From Miltoncostaeales bacterium (GTDB lineage Bacteria; Actinomycetota; Thermoleophilia; Miltoncostaeales; Miltoncostaeaceae): 42,435 nt of DNA. Where the stretch lies: NCBI GenBank assembly GCA_030833665.1, contig JAURGT010000013.1:1-42435 (forward strand). Direction: 5' to 3'. Below, piece after piece: positions 8,342-18,985 of the stretch. Position numbers and translations under genes: made by a program. The notes under the pieces are model-generated. The model was not told the origin of the DNA. It was given only the letters and a program-made list of their open reading frames with translations, and searched no databases. Numbering within the stretch: the stretch's first letter is position 1; each line of letters begins with the position of its first letter.

Positions 8342-10273
8342 ATGGGCACGGAGCCGCTCCGCGATCAGCTCGCCGCGTTGCCCGATGCGCCGGGCGTGTA
8401 CCTGTTCCGGGACGCTGACGACCGCGTGATGTACGTCGGTAAGGCGAAGTCGCTGCGCAAGCGGGTGTTCTCGTACTTCGAGGCGCCTGTGCGCGGGCAG
8501 GACGGCTCGGGGGAGGGGCGGCCGGGGCCCAAGGCCGGGCTTCACCCACGCATCGCGGAGATGGTGTCGCGCGCCGGGCGGGTGGAGGCGCTGGTGGTGA
8601 ATACCGAGCAGGAGGCCCTGATCCTCGAGGGCAACCTCATCACCACCCATCGCCCGCCGTTCAACGTGAAGCTGCGCGATGACAAGAGCTACCCGTACAT
8701 CGGTATCAGCCTCGATGAGACGTACCCGCGCGTGTACTTCACGCGCGAGCGCCACCGACGCGATCGCGTGTACTTCGGTCCGTTCGCCAGCGCATCGAAG
8801 GTGCGGGAGACGCTGTCGCTGATCGGCAAGATCTTTCCCAGCCGGCCCTGCGAGGGGACCGATCCCGGACGCCCGTCCGGGATTCCCTGTCTCGATTACC
8901 ACATCAAGCGCTGCATGGCGCCGTGCGTCGACTACATCAGCCTCGAGGACTACCGGCACCTGATCGACCAGATCATCGCGTTTCTCTCGGGTCGCTATCG
9001 GGGCCTCGAGCAGGAGCTCGAGCATCAGATGCGCGAGGCCGCCGAGTCTCAGCGATTCGAGGACGCCGCGACGTTCCGAAACCGCCTGAACGCCGTGCGC
9101 CACCTGATGGAGCACCAGCTGATGAGCAGCGACTCGTCGGAGTCGCTCGATGTGCTGGGCGTGGCCGTGGATGAGGACGGCGAGGCGGCCAACGTGCAGG
9201 TGCTGCAGGTGCGCGACGGCGTGCTGGGTGACCGGCAGTCGTTCTTCGTGGATGCCGCCGGCTCGAGTGACCCCTCGACGATCCTCGAGCAGTTCGTGAT
9301 GGAGTACTACGCGCTGGGCATGGCGATACCGCCGCTCGTGGTGGTGCCGTTCGGCATGGAGACGCGGGGCATCGAGGCGGTGCTGGCAGAGCGTCGGCAG
9401 GCCGGCGTGGAGGTGCGGGCGTCCGAGCGCGGGGAGAAGCGCCGCATGCAGGAGCTCGCCGAGCGCAATGCGCGCCTTGCCCTTGATCAGGACCGCGCCC
9501 GCGCGGCGCGCACCCGGGAGCGGCGCACGGCCGCGCTGGGCGACCTGCAGCGCGCCCTGGAGCTGGACGCCCTTCCGATGCGCATCGAGTGCTTCGACAT
9601 CTCCAACCTCGGCGCCACGTACGCGGTGGCGTCGATGACAGTGCTGAACGGAGGCGCACCAGATCGCAAGCACTACCGCTCGTTCACCATGCGCTACGAC
9701 GGTGGCCCCGATGACTTCGCCCGCATGGAGGAGGCCATCGGCCGTCGCATGGCGCGCCTGGCCGCTGGAGACCTCGACCCGAGCCTTGGTGCCACGCCGT
9801 CGCTGGTGGTGATCGACGGCGGCAAGGGGCAGTTGGGCGCCGCACAGCGCGCAATGCGCGAGGCGGGCGTGGACGTGCCGATGGTCGGTCTGGCGAAGCA
9901 GCAGGAGGAGGTGTTCGTGCCGGGGCGGTCCGAGCCCATCCTGCTGCCCGAGGATTCCCCGGGGCTCAGGATGCTGCAGCAGGTGCGCGATGAGGCCCAC
10001 CGGTTCGCCCTGCGCCACCACCGATCGCGCCGCGGCAAGGGCATGACCGCCAGCGCCATGGACGCCCTCCCGGGCGTCGGCCCGGCGCGCCGGCGGGCCA
10101 TCCTGCGACACTTCGGGTCACCGGAGCGGTTCCTCGCCGCCACGCGCGAGGAGATGGAGGCGGTGCCGGGGCTGCCGCCGAAGGTGGCACGCGACATCTA
10201 CGAGCACCTCAACAAGACGGGCGGTCCCGACCAGGTCGAGACCCTCGCGGGATCGGGTAACGGGTGGAGCTGA
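8342..10273 (+). CDS. uvrC: Excinuclease ABC subunit C
   Basis: 643 residues. UvrC makes both incisions around a lesion in nucleotide excision repair after UvrAB recognition. Domains in order: GIY-YIG nuclease (PGVYLF...MYVGKAK, about 15-100), a Cys-containing middle region, UVR motif (about 205-240) that binds UvrB, the RNase H-like C-terminal nuclease (about 380-540, with CFDISN and VVIDGGKGQL), and a tandem helix-hairpin-helix at the end (LPGVGPARRRAIL). The frame is open 117 bases further upstream, but ATG 8342 fits the family N-terminus and sits seven bases after TATACT. It overlaps rapZ by ten bases. uvrC-rapZ-yvcK is a conserved order in Gram-positives. Confidence 0.97.
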   Translation: MGTEPLRDQLAALPDAPGVYLFRDADDRVMYVGKAKSLRKRVFSYFEAPVRGQDGSGEGRPGPKAGLHPRIAEMVSRAGRVEALVVNTEQEALILEGNLITTHRPPFNVKLRDDKSYPYIGISLDETYPRVYFTRERHRRDRVYFGPFASASKVRETLSLIGKIFPSRPCEGTDPGRPSGIPCLDYHIKRCMAPCVDYISLEDYRHLIDQIIAFLSGRYRGLEQELEHQMREAAESQRFEDAATFRNRLNAVRHLMEHQLMSSDSSESLDVLGVAVDEDGEAANVQVLQVRDGVLGDRQSFFVDAAGSSDPSTILEQFVMEYYALGMAIPPLVVVPFGMETRGIEAVLAERRQAGVEVRASERGEKRRMQELAERNARLALDQDRARAARTRERRTAALGDLQRALELDALPMRIECFDISNLGATYAVASMTVLNGGAPDRKHYRSFTMRYDGGPDDFARMEEAIGRRMARLAAGDLDPSLGATPSLVVIDGGKGQLGAAQRAMREAGVDVPMVGLAKQQEEVFVPGRSEPILLPEDSPGLRMLQQVRDEAHRFALRHHRSRRGKGMTASAMDALPGVGPARRRAILRHFGSPERFLAATREEMEAVPGLPPKVARDIYEHLNKTGGPDQVETLAGSGNGWS

Positions 10274-11136
10274 CGATCATCACCGGCCTCTCGGGGGCCG
10301 GGAAGTCCGGGGCGATGGGGGCGTTCGAGGATGCCGACTTCTTCTGCATCGACAACCTCCCGCCGCAGCTGCTGCCGTCGCTCGTCGACCTCTTCCGGCT
10401 CGAGGGCAGCAGGCTCGAGCGCGCCGCGCTGGTGTTCGACGTGCGCGGTGGCGCGTGGTTCGACGAGCTCGACCGGGAGCTCGACCGCATCGCGCAGATC
10501 CCCGACATCCACATGCAGATGCTCTTCCTCGAGGCATCAGACGAGGCGCTGCTCTCCCGGTTCCGCGAGACCCGCCGCCGCCATCCCCTGGCCGAGGGCG
10601 GAGAGGTGCTGCGCGGCATCGAGAAGGAGCGTGCGCTGCTCGCCAACGTGCGCGACCGCGCCGACGTGGTGATTGACACCACCGCGATGAACCCGTGGGA
10701 GCTCCGGGACGCCGTGGCCCAGGAGATGGCGCCGGCGCATCGCCCGCGGATGCGGCTCACGTTCTCGTCGTTCGGGTTCAAGCACGGCGTGCCGCGCGAG
10801 GCCGATCTCATGTTCGACGTGCGGTTCCTCCGCAATCCGCACTATGTGGCGGAGCTCACCGCGCTTACCGGTGAGGATGCCGCGGTGGCCGAGTACGTCG
10901 CGGCCGACCCGGGCTACGAGGGGTTCATGGACCGCCTCTTCTCGCTGCTCGACTACGTGCTGCCGATGTACGCGGCGGAGGGCAAGCGGCACCTGGTGGT
11001 GGCGATCGGCTGCACGGGGGGCCGCCACCGCAGCGTCACCGTGGCCGAGGCCCTGGCGGCCCGCTACGCGGAGTCGGTCGACGTCACCGTCGCCCACCGC
11101 GACTCCAGCCGCGCGGCCGAGGTGCGGTCGGCGTGA
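10264..11136 (+). CDS. rapZ: RapZ/YvcJ-family nucleotide-binding protein
   Basis: 290 residues, GTG start inside the uvrC 3' end (ten-base overlap). A Walker A motif, GLSGAGKS, lies at residues 8-15. The C-terminal RapZ domain carries the conserved CTGGRHRSV segment at about 246-254. In enterobacteria RapZ controls glucosamine-6-phosphate synthase mRNA through RNase E. In Gram-positives the homologue YvcJ is a nucleotide-binding protein of less clear role, linked to cell-wall precursor supply. Full length for the family (about 285-300). It ends in a GTGA overlap with yvcK, so the three genes are translationally coupled. Confidence 0.95.
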   Translation: MELTIITGLSGAGKSGAMGAFEDADFFCIDNLPPQLLPSLVDLFRLEGSRLERAALVFDVRGGAWFDELDRELDRIAQIPDIHMQMLFLEASDEALLSRFRETRRRHPLAEGGEVLRGIEKERALLANVRDRADVVIDTTAMNPWELRDAVAQEMAPAHRPRMRLTFSSFGFKHGVPREADLMFDVRFLRNPHYVAELTALTGEDAAVAEYVAADPGYEGFMDRLFSLLDYVLPMYAAEGKRHLVVAIGCTGGRHRSVTVAEALAARYAESVDVTVAHRDSSRAAEVRSA

Positions 11137-12113
11137 ATACGCCGCACGTCGTGGCGCTCGGTGGCGGCACCGGCGTGTCGTCGCTCCTGCGTGGCCTGAA
11201 GCGCCGCGCCCTCGACATCTCGGCCATCGTCGGCGTGGCAGATGACGGGGGGTCGTCCGGCCGGCTGCGGCGCGAGCTCGGCATCCTGCCGCCCGGCGAC
11301 ATTCGCAACGTGCTCGTGGCGCTGGCGGATGACGAGTCGCTCATGGGCCGGCTGTTCCAGTACCGCTTCGCGGACGGCGACCTCTCGGGGCATCCCTTCG
11401 GCAACCTCATCCTCGCGGCGCTCACCGAGGTGACGGGATCCTTCGATGAGGCGGTGCGCGAGGCCTCGCGGGTGCTGAAGGTAAACGGGCGGGTGATTCC
11501 CGGCGCGCTTGAGCATGTGCGGCTCTGGGCGGAGCGCGAGGACGGCACCGAGGCCTGCGGTGAGACGCTGATCGCGTCCGGCGTGGGGGCGTGCCGCCGC
11601 GTGTGGCTCGACCCCGAACCGGCTGCGCACCCCGATGCCCTCGCTGCGATCTCCGACGCCGACCTGATCCTCCTCGGCCCGGGCTCGCTGTTCACGAGCG
11701 TGCTCCCGCACCTGGCGGTCGGGGAGATTGCTGAGGCGGTGCGCGGCGCCCGGGGGCTGCGGGCCTACGTGTGCAACATCATGACCCAGCCGGGTGAGAC
11801 CGACGGCATGGATGCCGTCACGCACCTCGACCGCGTGCTCGAGATGGTGCCGGGTGGGGTCGACGTGGTGGTTGTGCACGCCGGTGAACTCGAGCCGGCG
11901 GCACTCGCGCAGTATGCCGCCGAGGGCCAGCAGCCGGTCATGGTTGATGTCGCCGCGATCGAGGCGCGCGGCGTTCGGGTGGCGGCGGCGGACATCGCCG
12001 AGCACGACCAGGCGGTGCGGCATGCTCCCGAGGCCCTCGCCGACCTGCTCATGCCACTCGCGCGGGAGGGCGCGGACCGCCGGGCCGCATCAGGTTCGGC
12101 GCACCCCGCGTGA
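11133..12113 (+). CDS. yvcK: YvcK/CofD-like gluconeogenesis factor
   Basis: 326 residues, GTG start overlapping rapZ by four bases. The N-terminal VVALGGGTGVSSLLRGL and ADDGGSSGRLR segments are diagnostic for the YvcK (UPF0052) branch of the CofD-like fold, which binds UDP-sugars. YvcK is needed for growth on gluconeogenic substrates and for cell-wall homeostasis in Bacillus and mycobacteria. It is followed not by whiA, the usual next gene, but by a small hairpin and a DUF1097-like membrane gene. Length agrees with the family. Confidence 0.94.
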   Translation: MNTPHVVALGGGTGVSSLLRGLKRRALDISAIVGVADDGGSSGRLRRELGILPPGDIRNVLVALADDESLMGRLFQYRFADGDLSGHPFGNLILAALTEVTGSFDEAVREASRVLKVNGRVIPGALEHVRLWAEREDGTEACGETLIASGVGACRRVWLDPEPAAHPDALAAISDADLILLGPGSLFTSVLPHLAVGEIAEAVRGARGLRAYVCNIMTQPGETDGMDAVTHLDRVLEMVPGGVDVVVVHAGELEPAALAQYAAEGQQPVMVDVAAIEARGVRVAAADIAEHDQAVRHAPEALADLLMPLAREGADRRAASGSAHPA

Positions 12114-12143
12114 ATGTTGCGACTGCGTAAACCGCCCGCTCGT

Positions 12144-12164
12144 AGCGAGGAACTTCGCTCTTTT
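12144..12164 (+). terminator. Small hairpin plus T-run after yvcK
   Basis: AGCGAG (12144-12149) pairs with TTCGCT (12154-12159) including one G-U pair, loop GAAC, followed by C and four T. It lies 31 bases past the yvcK stop. The stem is short but the T-run makes a terminator plausible. Confidence 0.4.
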
Positions 12165-12191
12165 GCACGTTGCGAGAAGGGTATGTAGCAC

Positions 12192-12221
12192 TTGTGACGA
12201 AAAGCGGGACGCCCGTAAAGT
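12192..12221 (+). promoter_or_regulatory. Putative promoter of the DUF1097-like gene
   Basis: TTGTGA (12192-12197) and TAAAGT (12216-12221) are 18 bases apart. The expected transcription start, about 12228, lies inside the adjacent palindrome and leaves a leader of about 90 bases with a good Shine-Dalgarno sequence. Confidence 0.4.
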
Positions 12222-12241
12222 GCTGTCAGCACGACAGCACT
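12219..12241 (+). promoter_or_regulatory. Perfect 8-bp inverted repeat overlapping the promoter, operator-like
   Basis: AGTGCTGT (12219-12226) and ACAGCACT (12234-12241) are exact reverse complements separated by CAGCACG. The left arm overlaps the putative -10 and the repeat covers the expected start site, a typical place for a repressor operator. A short RNA hairpin is an alternative. Confidence 0.45.
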
Positions 12242-12316
12242 GCTGCGTGCAACCGCGAAACCCACCTCATCTCATCCGGGTTAGCGGGGATCCCTGTCCT
12301 ATCCAAAGGAGCTCAA

Positions 12317-12970
12317 ATGGGTGCTCGCGCAAAGGCGATTTTTCCGCTCGCGCTTGTCATCGGAGTTCTGTCGTTCCTGTGGACTGAGTTCTCTCTGAAC
12401 TTCACGTTCCACTGGTTCACCGTGGCCGGCACTGACACGCCTGGCGCTGTCGGTGTGCCGCAGAACTTCCACTTCATTCTCCCCACCGCATTCATCACGT
12501 GGGGCCTGTTCTTCGCTGCTGGTGGTGACAACGCCGCCTTCGGCAAGATCTTCCTCGCTGCCGTGTTCGGCAGCGTCGCTGCTCTGATCACCATTCCGCT
12601 GGCCTACAAGACGGCTGCTTTCCCTGACTTCTGGGGTATCGCTCTCTGGGTCGGCATCTTCGCGTTCATCCTCGTGATGATCCTGATCGCCGGTGACTGG
12701 TACTACGTCGCCGGTACGTTCCCGTGCTTCGCAGCAGTCTTCCTCTGGTGGGTTGCCACCGGAATGGACGGCTGGGCGCCGGTGGGTGCTGAGCAGCCCG
12801 CGGCCGAGGGTGCTGCGGTGAACGGCCTCGGTGCCTTCGGTGGTCTCATCTCGACCCCGTGGGCCTGGGTGTGGTTCGACTCGTTCGTGACCCTCGTGAT
12901 CGGTGTCATTCTCGGCATCGTCTCGGGCAAGCTCGCGGCCGTGCTCACCCCGAAGCCCAAGGAGGCCTAG
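12317..12970 (+). CDS. DUF1097-like multi-pass membrane protein
   Basis: 217 residues from ATG 12317, preceded by AAAGGAG at seven bases. This is one of the strongest Shine-Dalgarno sequences in the window and decides the start over an open extension to 12170. About five or six hydrophobic segments are visible. The central FITWGLFFAAGG resembles the DUF1097 (YcdZ-type) signature. Substrate and role are unknown. Codon use differs from the neighbours: many GCT, TCT and CTG codons and fewer C-ending ones, which may reflect high expression or different ancestry. It has its own promoter, palindrome and strong terminator, so it is an independent unit set between yvcK and the glycolytic genes. The family call is moderate. 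Confidence 0.75.
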   Translation: MGARAKAIFPLALVIGVLSFLWTEFSLNFTFHWFTVAGTDTPGAVGVPQNFHFILPTAFITWGLFFAAGGDNAAFGKIFLAAVFGSVAALITIPLAYKTAAFPDFWGIALWVGIFAFILVMILIAGDWYYVAGTFPCFAAVFLWWVATGMDGWAPVGAEQPAAEGAAVNGLGAFGGLISTPWAWVWFDSFVTLVIGVILGIVSGKLAAVLTPKPKEA

Positions 12971-12999
12971 GCCCAGCGCCTGGACATTCCGTGCTTCAC

Positions 13000-13027
13000 C
13001 TCCGGGGGGCCTTCGGGCCCCCCGGAG
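13000..13027 (+). terminator. Strong 12-bp hairpin with TTCG loop
   Basis: Perfect 12-bp GC-rich stem (13000-13011 with 13016-13027) capped by the very stable TTCG tetraloop and followed by TCGTTTCC. It lies 29 bases after the DUF1097-like stop and is the best intrinsic terminator in the window. Confidence 0.85.
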
Positions 13028-13099
13028 TCGTTTCCGGGCAGGAATGCACCAGACGCGGGCGTAAAGAGGACTGCAGTCAATCCCACCGGGGGTACGCAC

Positions 13100-14617
<1,518 letters not shown>

Positions 14618-14618
<1 letters not shown>

Positions 14619-15826
14619 TGGCGCCGCTGGTCCAAGTGGACTCGCCGGGCCAGTCGTGGGCCCAGGAGCGCGTGCTGGTGCGCGCCGATCTCAACGCGCC
14701 GCTGGAGGGCGCGCCGGGCGGCCCACAGCGCGTGGCCGATGACGCCCGAATCCGGGCCTCTGTGGCCACGCTCCGCTACCTGCTCGACAACGGGGCCGCG
14801 GTGGCCGTGTGCTCGCACCTGGGCCGGCCCAAGGGGCAGCGCGCGCCCGAGCTCTCGCTCGCCCCCTGCGCCGCGCGGCTCTCGGAGCTGCTCGGCCAGC
14901 CCGTTGAGCTGCTGCCCGACTGCATGGGCTCCGAGGTGGAGGCCCGCGTGCGGGCGCTGCAGCCGGGTGAGATCGTCATGCTCGAGAACCTGCGCTTCCA
15001 CGGCGAGGAGGAGGCCAATGACGGCGCGTTCGCCGACCGCCTGGCTGCCGGCTTCACCCGCTATGTGAACGACGCCTTCGGCGCGGCGCATCGTGCGCAT
15101 GCCTCCACGGAGTCCGTGGCGCGCCGCCTCGACCCCAGCGCCGGCCTCCTGCTGGCCCGCGAGGTGGAGGTTCTCGGCGGACTCCTCGAGAACCCGGATG
15201 CGCCGTTTGTCGCCGTGCTCGGCGGATCCAAGGTGAGCGACAAGCTGCCGCTCATCGAGAACCTGCTCGATCGCGCCGATCGCATCCTGATCGGTGGCGC
15301 CATGTGCTTCACGTTCCTCCGGGCGCTGGGCGACCCCGTCGGCACCTCCCTCCACGAGGACGAGGAGGCCCAGGCGCTCGCCCTGCGCCTGCTTGATCGC
15401 GCCGGGAAGGTGAATTGCACGCTGCAGCTGCCCACGGACATCCTCGTGGCAGATCGCTTCGACGCCGGCGCGGAGCTGCAGGTGGTGCCGAGCGATGAGA
15501 TCCCTGATGGCTGGATGGGGGTGGACATCGGTCCGCGCACCGCGGAGGCGTACCGCGAGGTCATCATGGGCGCGGGCACGGTGTTCTGGAATGGCCCCAT
15601 GGGTGCCTTTGAGATCCCGCCCTTCGCCGAGGGCACCCGCGCGGTGGCCGAGGCCATGGCCGCCTCGCCCGCCGTCACGGTGGCCGGGGGCGGCGATTCG
15701 GGCGCGGCGCTCGGTGACATGGGCCTCGCCGACGAGCTCACATGGGTATCGACCGGTGGGGGTGCCGCCCTCGAGCTGATGGAGGGCCGCGTGCTGCCCG
15801 GTGTCGCGGCCCTGCCGACCGCATGA
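14618..15826 (+). CDS. pgk: Phosphoglycerate kinase
   Basis: 402 residues. Transfers phosphate from 1,3-bisphosphoglycerate to ADP. The visible motifs are VRADLNAPLE (about 22-31), the CSHLGRPKG loop, LENLRFHGEE, GGSKVSDKL and, near the end, the nucleotide-binding GGGDSGAAL. The GTG start shares its first base with the last base of the gap stop (TAGTG), giving tight translational coupling. A slightly longer than usual N-terminus precedes the first motif, so the real start could lie a few codons inside, but no better site is visible. Overlaps tpiA by four bases. Confidence 0.96.
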
Positions 15827-16575
15827 GCGCCGGCCGCCGCCCGCTGGTGGCGGGTAACTGGAAGATGCACAAGACGGCAGTGGAGGCGCGCGACTTCTGC
15901 GTGGCACTGGCCGGGCTGCTGGATTCCGGTGCACGGGTGGACGTGGCGGTCTGCCCGCCGTACACGGCGCTGCAGGCATCGTCCGAGGCACTGGCCGGCA
16001 CCGCGATCGCCGTGTACGCGCAGAACCTGCACGAGGCCGACGCCGGCGCACACACCGGAGAGGTCTCGGCCGCGATGCTGATCGACGCCGGTGCCGATGG
16101 CGCCCTGGTAGGGCATTCCGAGCGTCGGGCGGCGGGGGATACCGATGCGCAGGTGGCGGCCCGGGTGCGCGCTGCCATCGACGCCGGGCTGCTGGTGGTG
16201 ATGTGCTGCGGGGAGTCCATCGACACGCGAAGGGCAGGGGAGACCGAGGCATGGGTCACCCGGCAGGTGCGCGAGGGCCTCGCGCAGGCCACGGCCACTG
16301 ACACCGATCGCATTGTCATCGCATACGAGCCCATCTGGGCCATCGGCACGGGTGAGACCGCCACACCGGACCAGGCGCAGGAGGCGTGCGCCATCGTGCG
16401 CGCGGTGGCGTCGGAGGTGGTGGACGGCGCCCGCCTGCGCGTGCTCTACGGGGGCAGCGTCAACCCCGGAAACGCCGCCGAGCTGATGGCCTGCCCCGAC
16501 GTCGATGGCGCGCTCGTGGGCGGTGCGAGCCTCGACCCCGAGTCGTTCGCGGCCATCGTGGCCGCCGCCGCATGA
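15823..16575 (+). CDS. tpiA: Triosephosphate isomerase
   Basis: 250 residues. Interconverts dihydroxyacetone phosphate and glyceraldehyde-3-phosphate. Catalytic residues K14 (AGNWKMHK), H98 (VGHSERR) and E169 (AYEPIWAIGTG) are all present, with the phosphate-binding YGGSVN near the C-terminus. The ATG at 15823 overlaps the pgk stop (ATGA) and matches the family N-terminus; the frame is open further upstream but only inside pgk. It ends in another ATGA overlap with gpmI. Confidence 0.97.
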   Translation: MSAGRRPLVAGNWKMHKTAVEARDFCVALAGLLDSGARVDVAVCPPYTALQASSEALAGTAIAVYAQNLHEADAGAHTGEVSAAMLIDAGADGALVGHSERRAAGDTDAQVAARVRAAIDAGLLVVMCCGESIDTRRAGETEAWVTRQVREGLAQATATDTDRIVIAYEPIWAIGTGETATPDQAQEACAIVRAVASEVVDGARLRVLYGGSVNPGNAAELMACPDVDGALVGGASLDPESFAAIVAAAA

Positions 16576-18080
16576 GCGGCCCCCTCGTCCTCGTCGTGAT
16601 CGACGGCTTCGGCGTGGCCCCGCCCGGGCCCGGCAATGCCGTGAGCCTCGCGCGCACCCCGGCCCTCGACGCGCTCGCGGCCGAGGGCTCGGCCACCCTG
16701 TTGCAGGCGAGCGGGCTTCCCGTGGGTCTTCCGGACGGCCAGATGGGCAACAGCGAGGTGGGGCACCTGAACCTGGGCGCCGGCCGCCGCGTGCCCCAGA
16801 TGCTCGTGCGCATCGACGAGGCCGTGGCGGCCCCGGGCGGGCTCGCCGCGGTGCCGGCGATCGCCGCCGCGCTCGGTGCCGCCCGCGGGCACACCCTGCA
16901 CCTGGTGGGGCTCGTGGGCGACGGCGGGGTGCATGCCAGCCAGCGCCACCTCGTGGCCCTGCTCGAGGCCGTTCGCGCCGAAGGGGTGCACCGCGTGGTG
17001 GTGCATGCGATCACCGACGGGCGCGATTCGCGCCCCGACTCCGCGCTCGCGGCCATTCGCGACCTCGAGGGTCGCGGCGCCGTTGTGGGCACGGTGGTGG
17101 GCCGTTACTGGGCGATGGACCGCGACCACCGGTGGGATCGCACGCAGCGCGCGTACGACGCCATGGTGGCGGGCCACGGTGAGGGGGCCGCGTCGGCGGC
17201 GGAGGCCGTGCAACGCTCGTACGACGCCGGGGTCACCGACGAGTTCCTCGAGCCATGGGTGATCGGCGACCCGGGAGAGGGCCGCATTCGCCCGGGTGAC
17301 CACGTGATCGTCTGGAACTTCCGCCCGGACCGCGCGCGGCAGATCACCGAGGCGCTCGGCGCCCCCGCGTTCGACGGCTTCGACCGCGGGTCTGCGCCGC
17401 CGTTGCCCGCCATCACCACGATGACCCGACTGCGTCGCGAGTGGACCTACCCGGTGGCATTCGAGGCCGAGGACGTGCGGCAGGGGCTGGCGGAGTCGGT
17501 GAGCGATGCCGGCCGCAGCCAGCTGCACGTGGCCGAGACGGAGAAGTACGCCCACGTGACCTACTTCTTCAACGGGGGCCGCGAGGAGCCGTTCGGCGGC
17601 GAGGATCGGGTGCTCGTGCAGAGCCCGCAGCACGTGGCCACCTACGACGAGGCTCCCGAGATGAGCGCCGCGGGCATCCGCGACGCCGTGGTGCGAGCGC
17701 TGGACGAGGGCGGCCGGGAGTTCATCGTCGTCAACTTCGCCAACGCCGACATGGTGGGGCACACCGGCGTGGTGCCCGCCGCCGTGCGCGGCATCGAGGC
17801 CGTGGACGCCTGCATGGCCGACATCCGCCCCGCCGTGGCGGCGGCCGGCGGGCTGCTCCTGGTGACGGCCGACCACGGCAATTCCGAGGTGATGATCGAG
17901 CCGGACGGCAGTCCCAACACCGCGCACACCATCAACCCCGTGCCGCTCTGGATCGACCGGCCCGGACTGCCGCTGCGCGAGGGGCGCCTGGGCGATGTGG
18001 CGCCCACCGCGTGCGCGCTGATGGGGTGGGATGCGCCCGCGGCGATGACCGGTGACGTCCTGCTGGACGCGGGCAAGTAG
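16572..18080 (+). CDS. gpmI: 2,3-bisphosphoglycerate-independent phosphoglycerate mutase
   Basis: 502 residues. Converts 3- to 2-phosphoglycerate without cofactor, using two manganese ions. Alkaline-phosphatase fold with metal-binding D11 (VVIDGFG), nucleophile S61 (QMGNSEVGH), the iPGM domain motifs ITDGRDS and FRPDRARQ, and C-terminal TADHGN and NTAHTINPVP metal ligands. Length is normal for the family (about 500-515). ATG 16572 overlaps the tpiA stop by four bases. It completes a four-step glycolytic block; in many actinobacteria secG follows tpiA instead. Its TAG stop overlaps a TAGCAT hexamer for the next gene. Confidence 0.96.
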   Translation: MSGPLVLVVIDGFGVAPPGPGNAVSLARTPALDALAAEGSATLLQASGLPVGLPDGQMGNSEVGHLNLGAGRRVPQMLVRIDEAVAAPGGLAAVPAIAAALGAARGHTLHLVGLVGDGGVHASQRHLVALLEAVRAEGVHRVVVHAITDGRDSRPDSALAAIRDLEGRGAVVGTVVGRYWAMDRDHRWDRTQRAYDAMVAGHGEGAASAAEAVQRSYDAGVTDEFLEPWVIGDPGEGRIRPGDHVIVWNFRPDRARQITEALGAPAFDGFDRGSAPPLPAITTMTRLRREWTYPVAFEAEDVRQGLAESVSDAGRSQLHVAETEKYAHVTYFFNGGREEPFGGEDRVLVQSPQHVATYDEAPEMSAAGIRDAVVRALDEGGREFIVVNFANADMVGHTGVVPAAVRGIEAVDACMADIRPAVAAAGGLLLVTADHGNSEVMIEPDGSPNTAHTINPVPLWIDRPGLPLREGRLGDVAPTACALMGWDAPAAMTGDVLLDAGK

Positions 18081-18083
18081 CAT
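18078..18083 (+). promoter_or_regulatory. Putative -10 TAGCAT overlapping the gpmI stop codon
   Basis: TAGCAT begins with the gpmI TAG stop and ends nine bases before ATG 18093. It could start a short-leader transcript of the DUF2510 gene. Confidence 0.35.
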
Positions 18084-18092
18084 CCGGCGCCG

Positions 18093-18497
18093 ATGAGCAC
18101 CCGACCCCAGGAATGGCTTCCCGACCCATCGGGCCGGCACGAGTTGCGCTGGTGGGATGGCAACCGGTGGACCGAGCACGTGAGTGATGCCGGCGAGACC
18201 TCCACCGACGGCTCGGACGACCTCGGCTATCCGCCGCCGCCCCCGCGCGGTTCGGGGCCGGGCGCGCCCACCAGGCGGTCGGGCCGCGCCACGGCGTCGC
18301 TCGTGCTCGGCATCGTGGGCGTGCTGGTCTTCCCGGTGGTGTGCTCCACGCTGGCGATCATCTTCGGGGCGCTCGCACTGCGTGACATCGGTGACCGCAA
18401 GGACATCTCCGGCCGCACCATGGCGTGGTGGGGCCTGGGCCTGGGCATCGCCGGCCTCGTCATCGGCATCGCCCTCATCGCCTACAGGTTCGCGTAG
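18093..18497 (+). CDS. DUF2510 / DUF4190-type membrane protein
   Basis: 134 residues. The N-terminal DUF2510 motif (EWLPDPSGRHELRWWDGNRW, about 7-26) is typical of actinobacterial envelope-associated proteins. A Pro-rich linker follows, then a DUF4190-like region with two transmembrane helices (about 70-92 and 110-131) joined by GALALRDIGDRKDISG. Function unknown. It ends exactly one base before the ATG of the AhpD-like gene, so the two are co-transcribed. A TAGCAT hexamer nine bases upstream may allow transcription apart from the glycolytic operon. Confidence 0.85.
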   Translation: MSTRPQEWLPDPSGRHELRWWDGNRWTEHVSDAGETSTDGSDDLGYPPPPPRGSGPGAPTRRSGRATASLVLGIVGVLVFPVVCSTLAIIFGALALRDIGDRKDISGRTMAWWGLGLGIAGLVIGIALIAYRFA

Positions 18498-18953
18498 ATG
18501 GGCGCGGTCTCGGGTCGCATCAGCGTCAAGGCGCAGTCGCCGGACGGCTATCGGGCCCTGGCCGGGCTCACCCGCGCCGGGCACCCCGATCACGCCCTCG
18601 CCGAGATCGTGAAGCTGCGCGCGTCGCGCATCAACAACTGCCGCTACTGCGTGGACGCCCACACGGCGGGTGCGCAGAACGCCGGCGTCACGGACGACCG
18701 CATCGCCGCCACTGCCGACTGGCAGGACTCCGATCTCTTCGACGAGCGCGAGCGGGCGGCGCTGGCCCTCACCGACCTGCTCACCCGCACCGATGCGCTC
18801 GTCCGCGCGGAGGACGTCGCGGCAGCGCCGGTATGGGACGCCGCGGCGGTGGCCTTCCCCGGCGACGAGCTCGTGCAGTTGGTGTTGACCATCGCGGGCA
18901 TCAACACCTGGAACCGCATGATGATCGCGGAAGCCGTCAGCAGCGACGGTTGA
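18498..18953 (+). CDS. AhpD-like / carboxymuconolactone-decarboxylase-family protein
   Basis: 151 residues. The core motif NCRYCVDAHT (about 48-57) gives the CxxCxxxH redox site of alkylhydroperoxidase AhpD and the wider CMD family. The rest is helical, with a C-terminal LVLTIAGINTWNRM segment typical of the family. Such proteins reduce peroxides with a thiol partner, but substrates vary widely and none can be assigned here. It starts directly after the previous stop with no intergenic base. The next gene is convergent, 32 bases away. Confidence 0.9.
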   Translation: MGAVSGRISVKAQSPDGYRALAGLTRAGHPDHALAEIVKLRASRINNCRYCVDAHTAGAQNAGVTDDRIAATADWQDSDLFDERERAALALTDLLTRTDALVRAEDVAAAPVWDAAAVAFPGDELVQLVLTIAGINTWNRMMIAEAVSSDG

Positions 18954-18985
18954 GGCCGTATTCGCGGCCGCGCTCGCCGGTCGCG

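Noticed and set aside
8090-10111. A 673-codon open frame on the minus strand opposite uvrC
   Set aside because: No recognisable domains, His/Arg-rich translation, and uvrC on the other strand has all its motifs.
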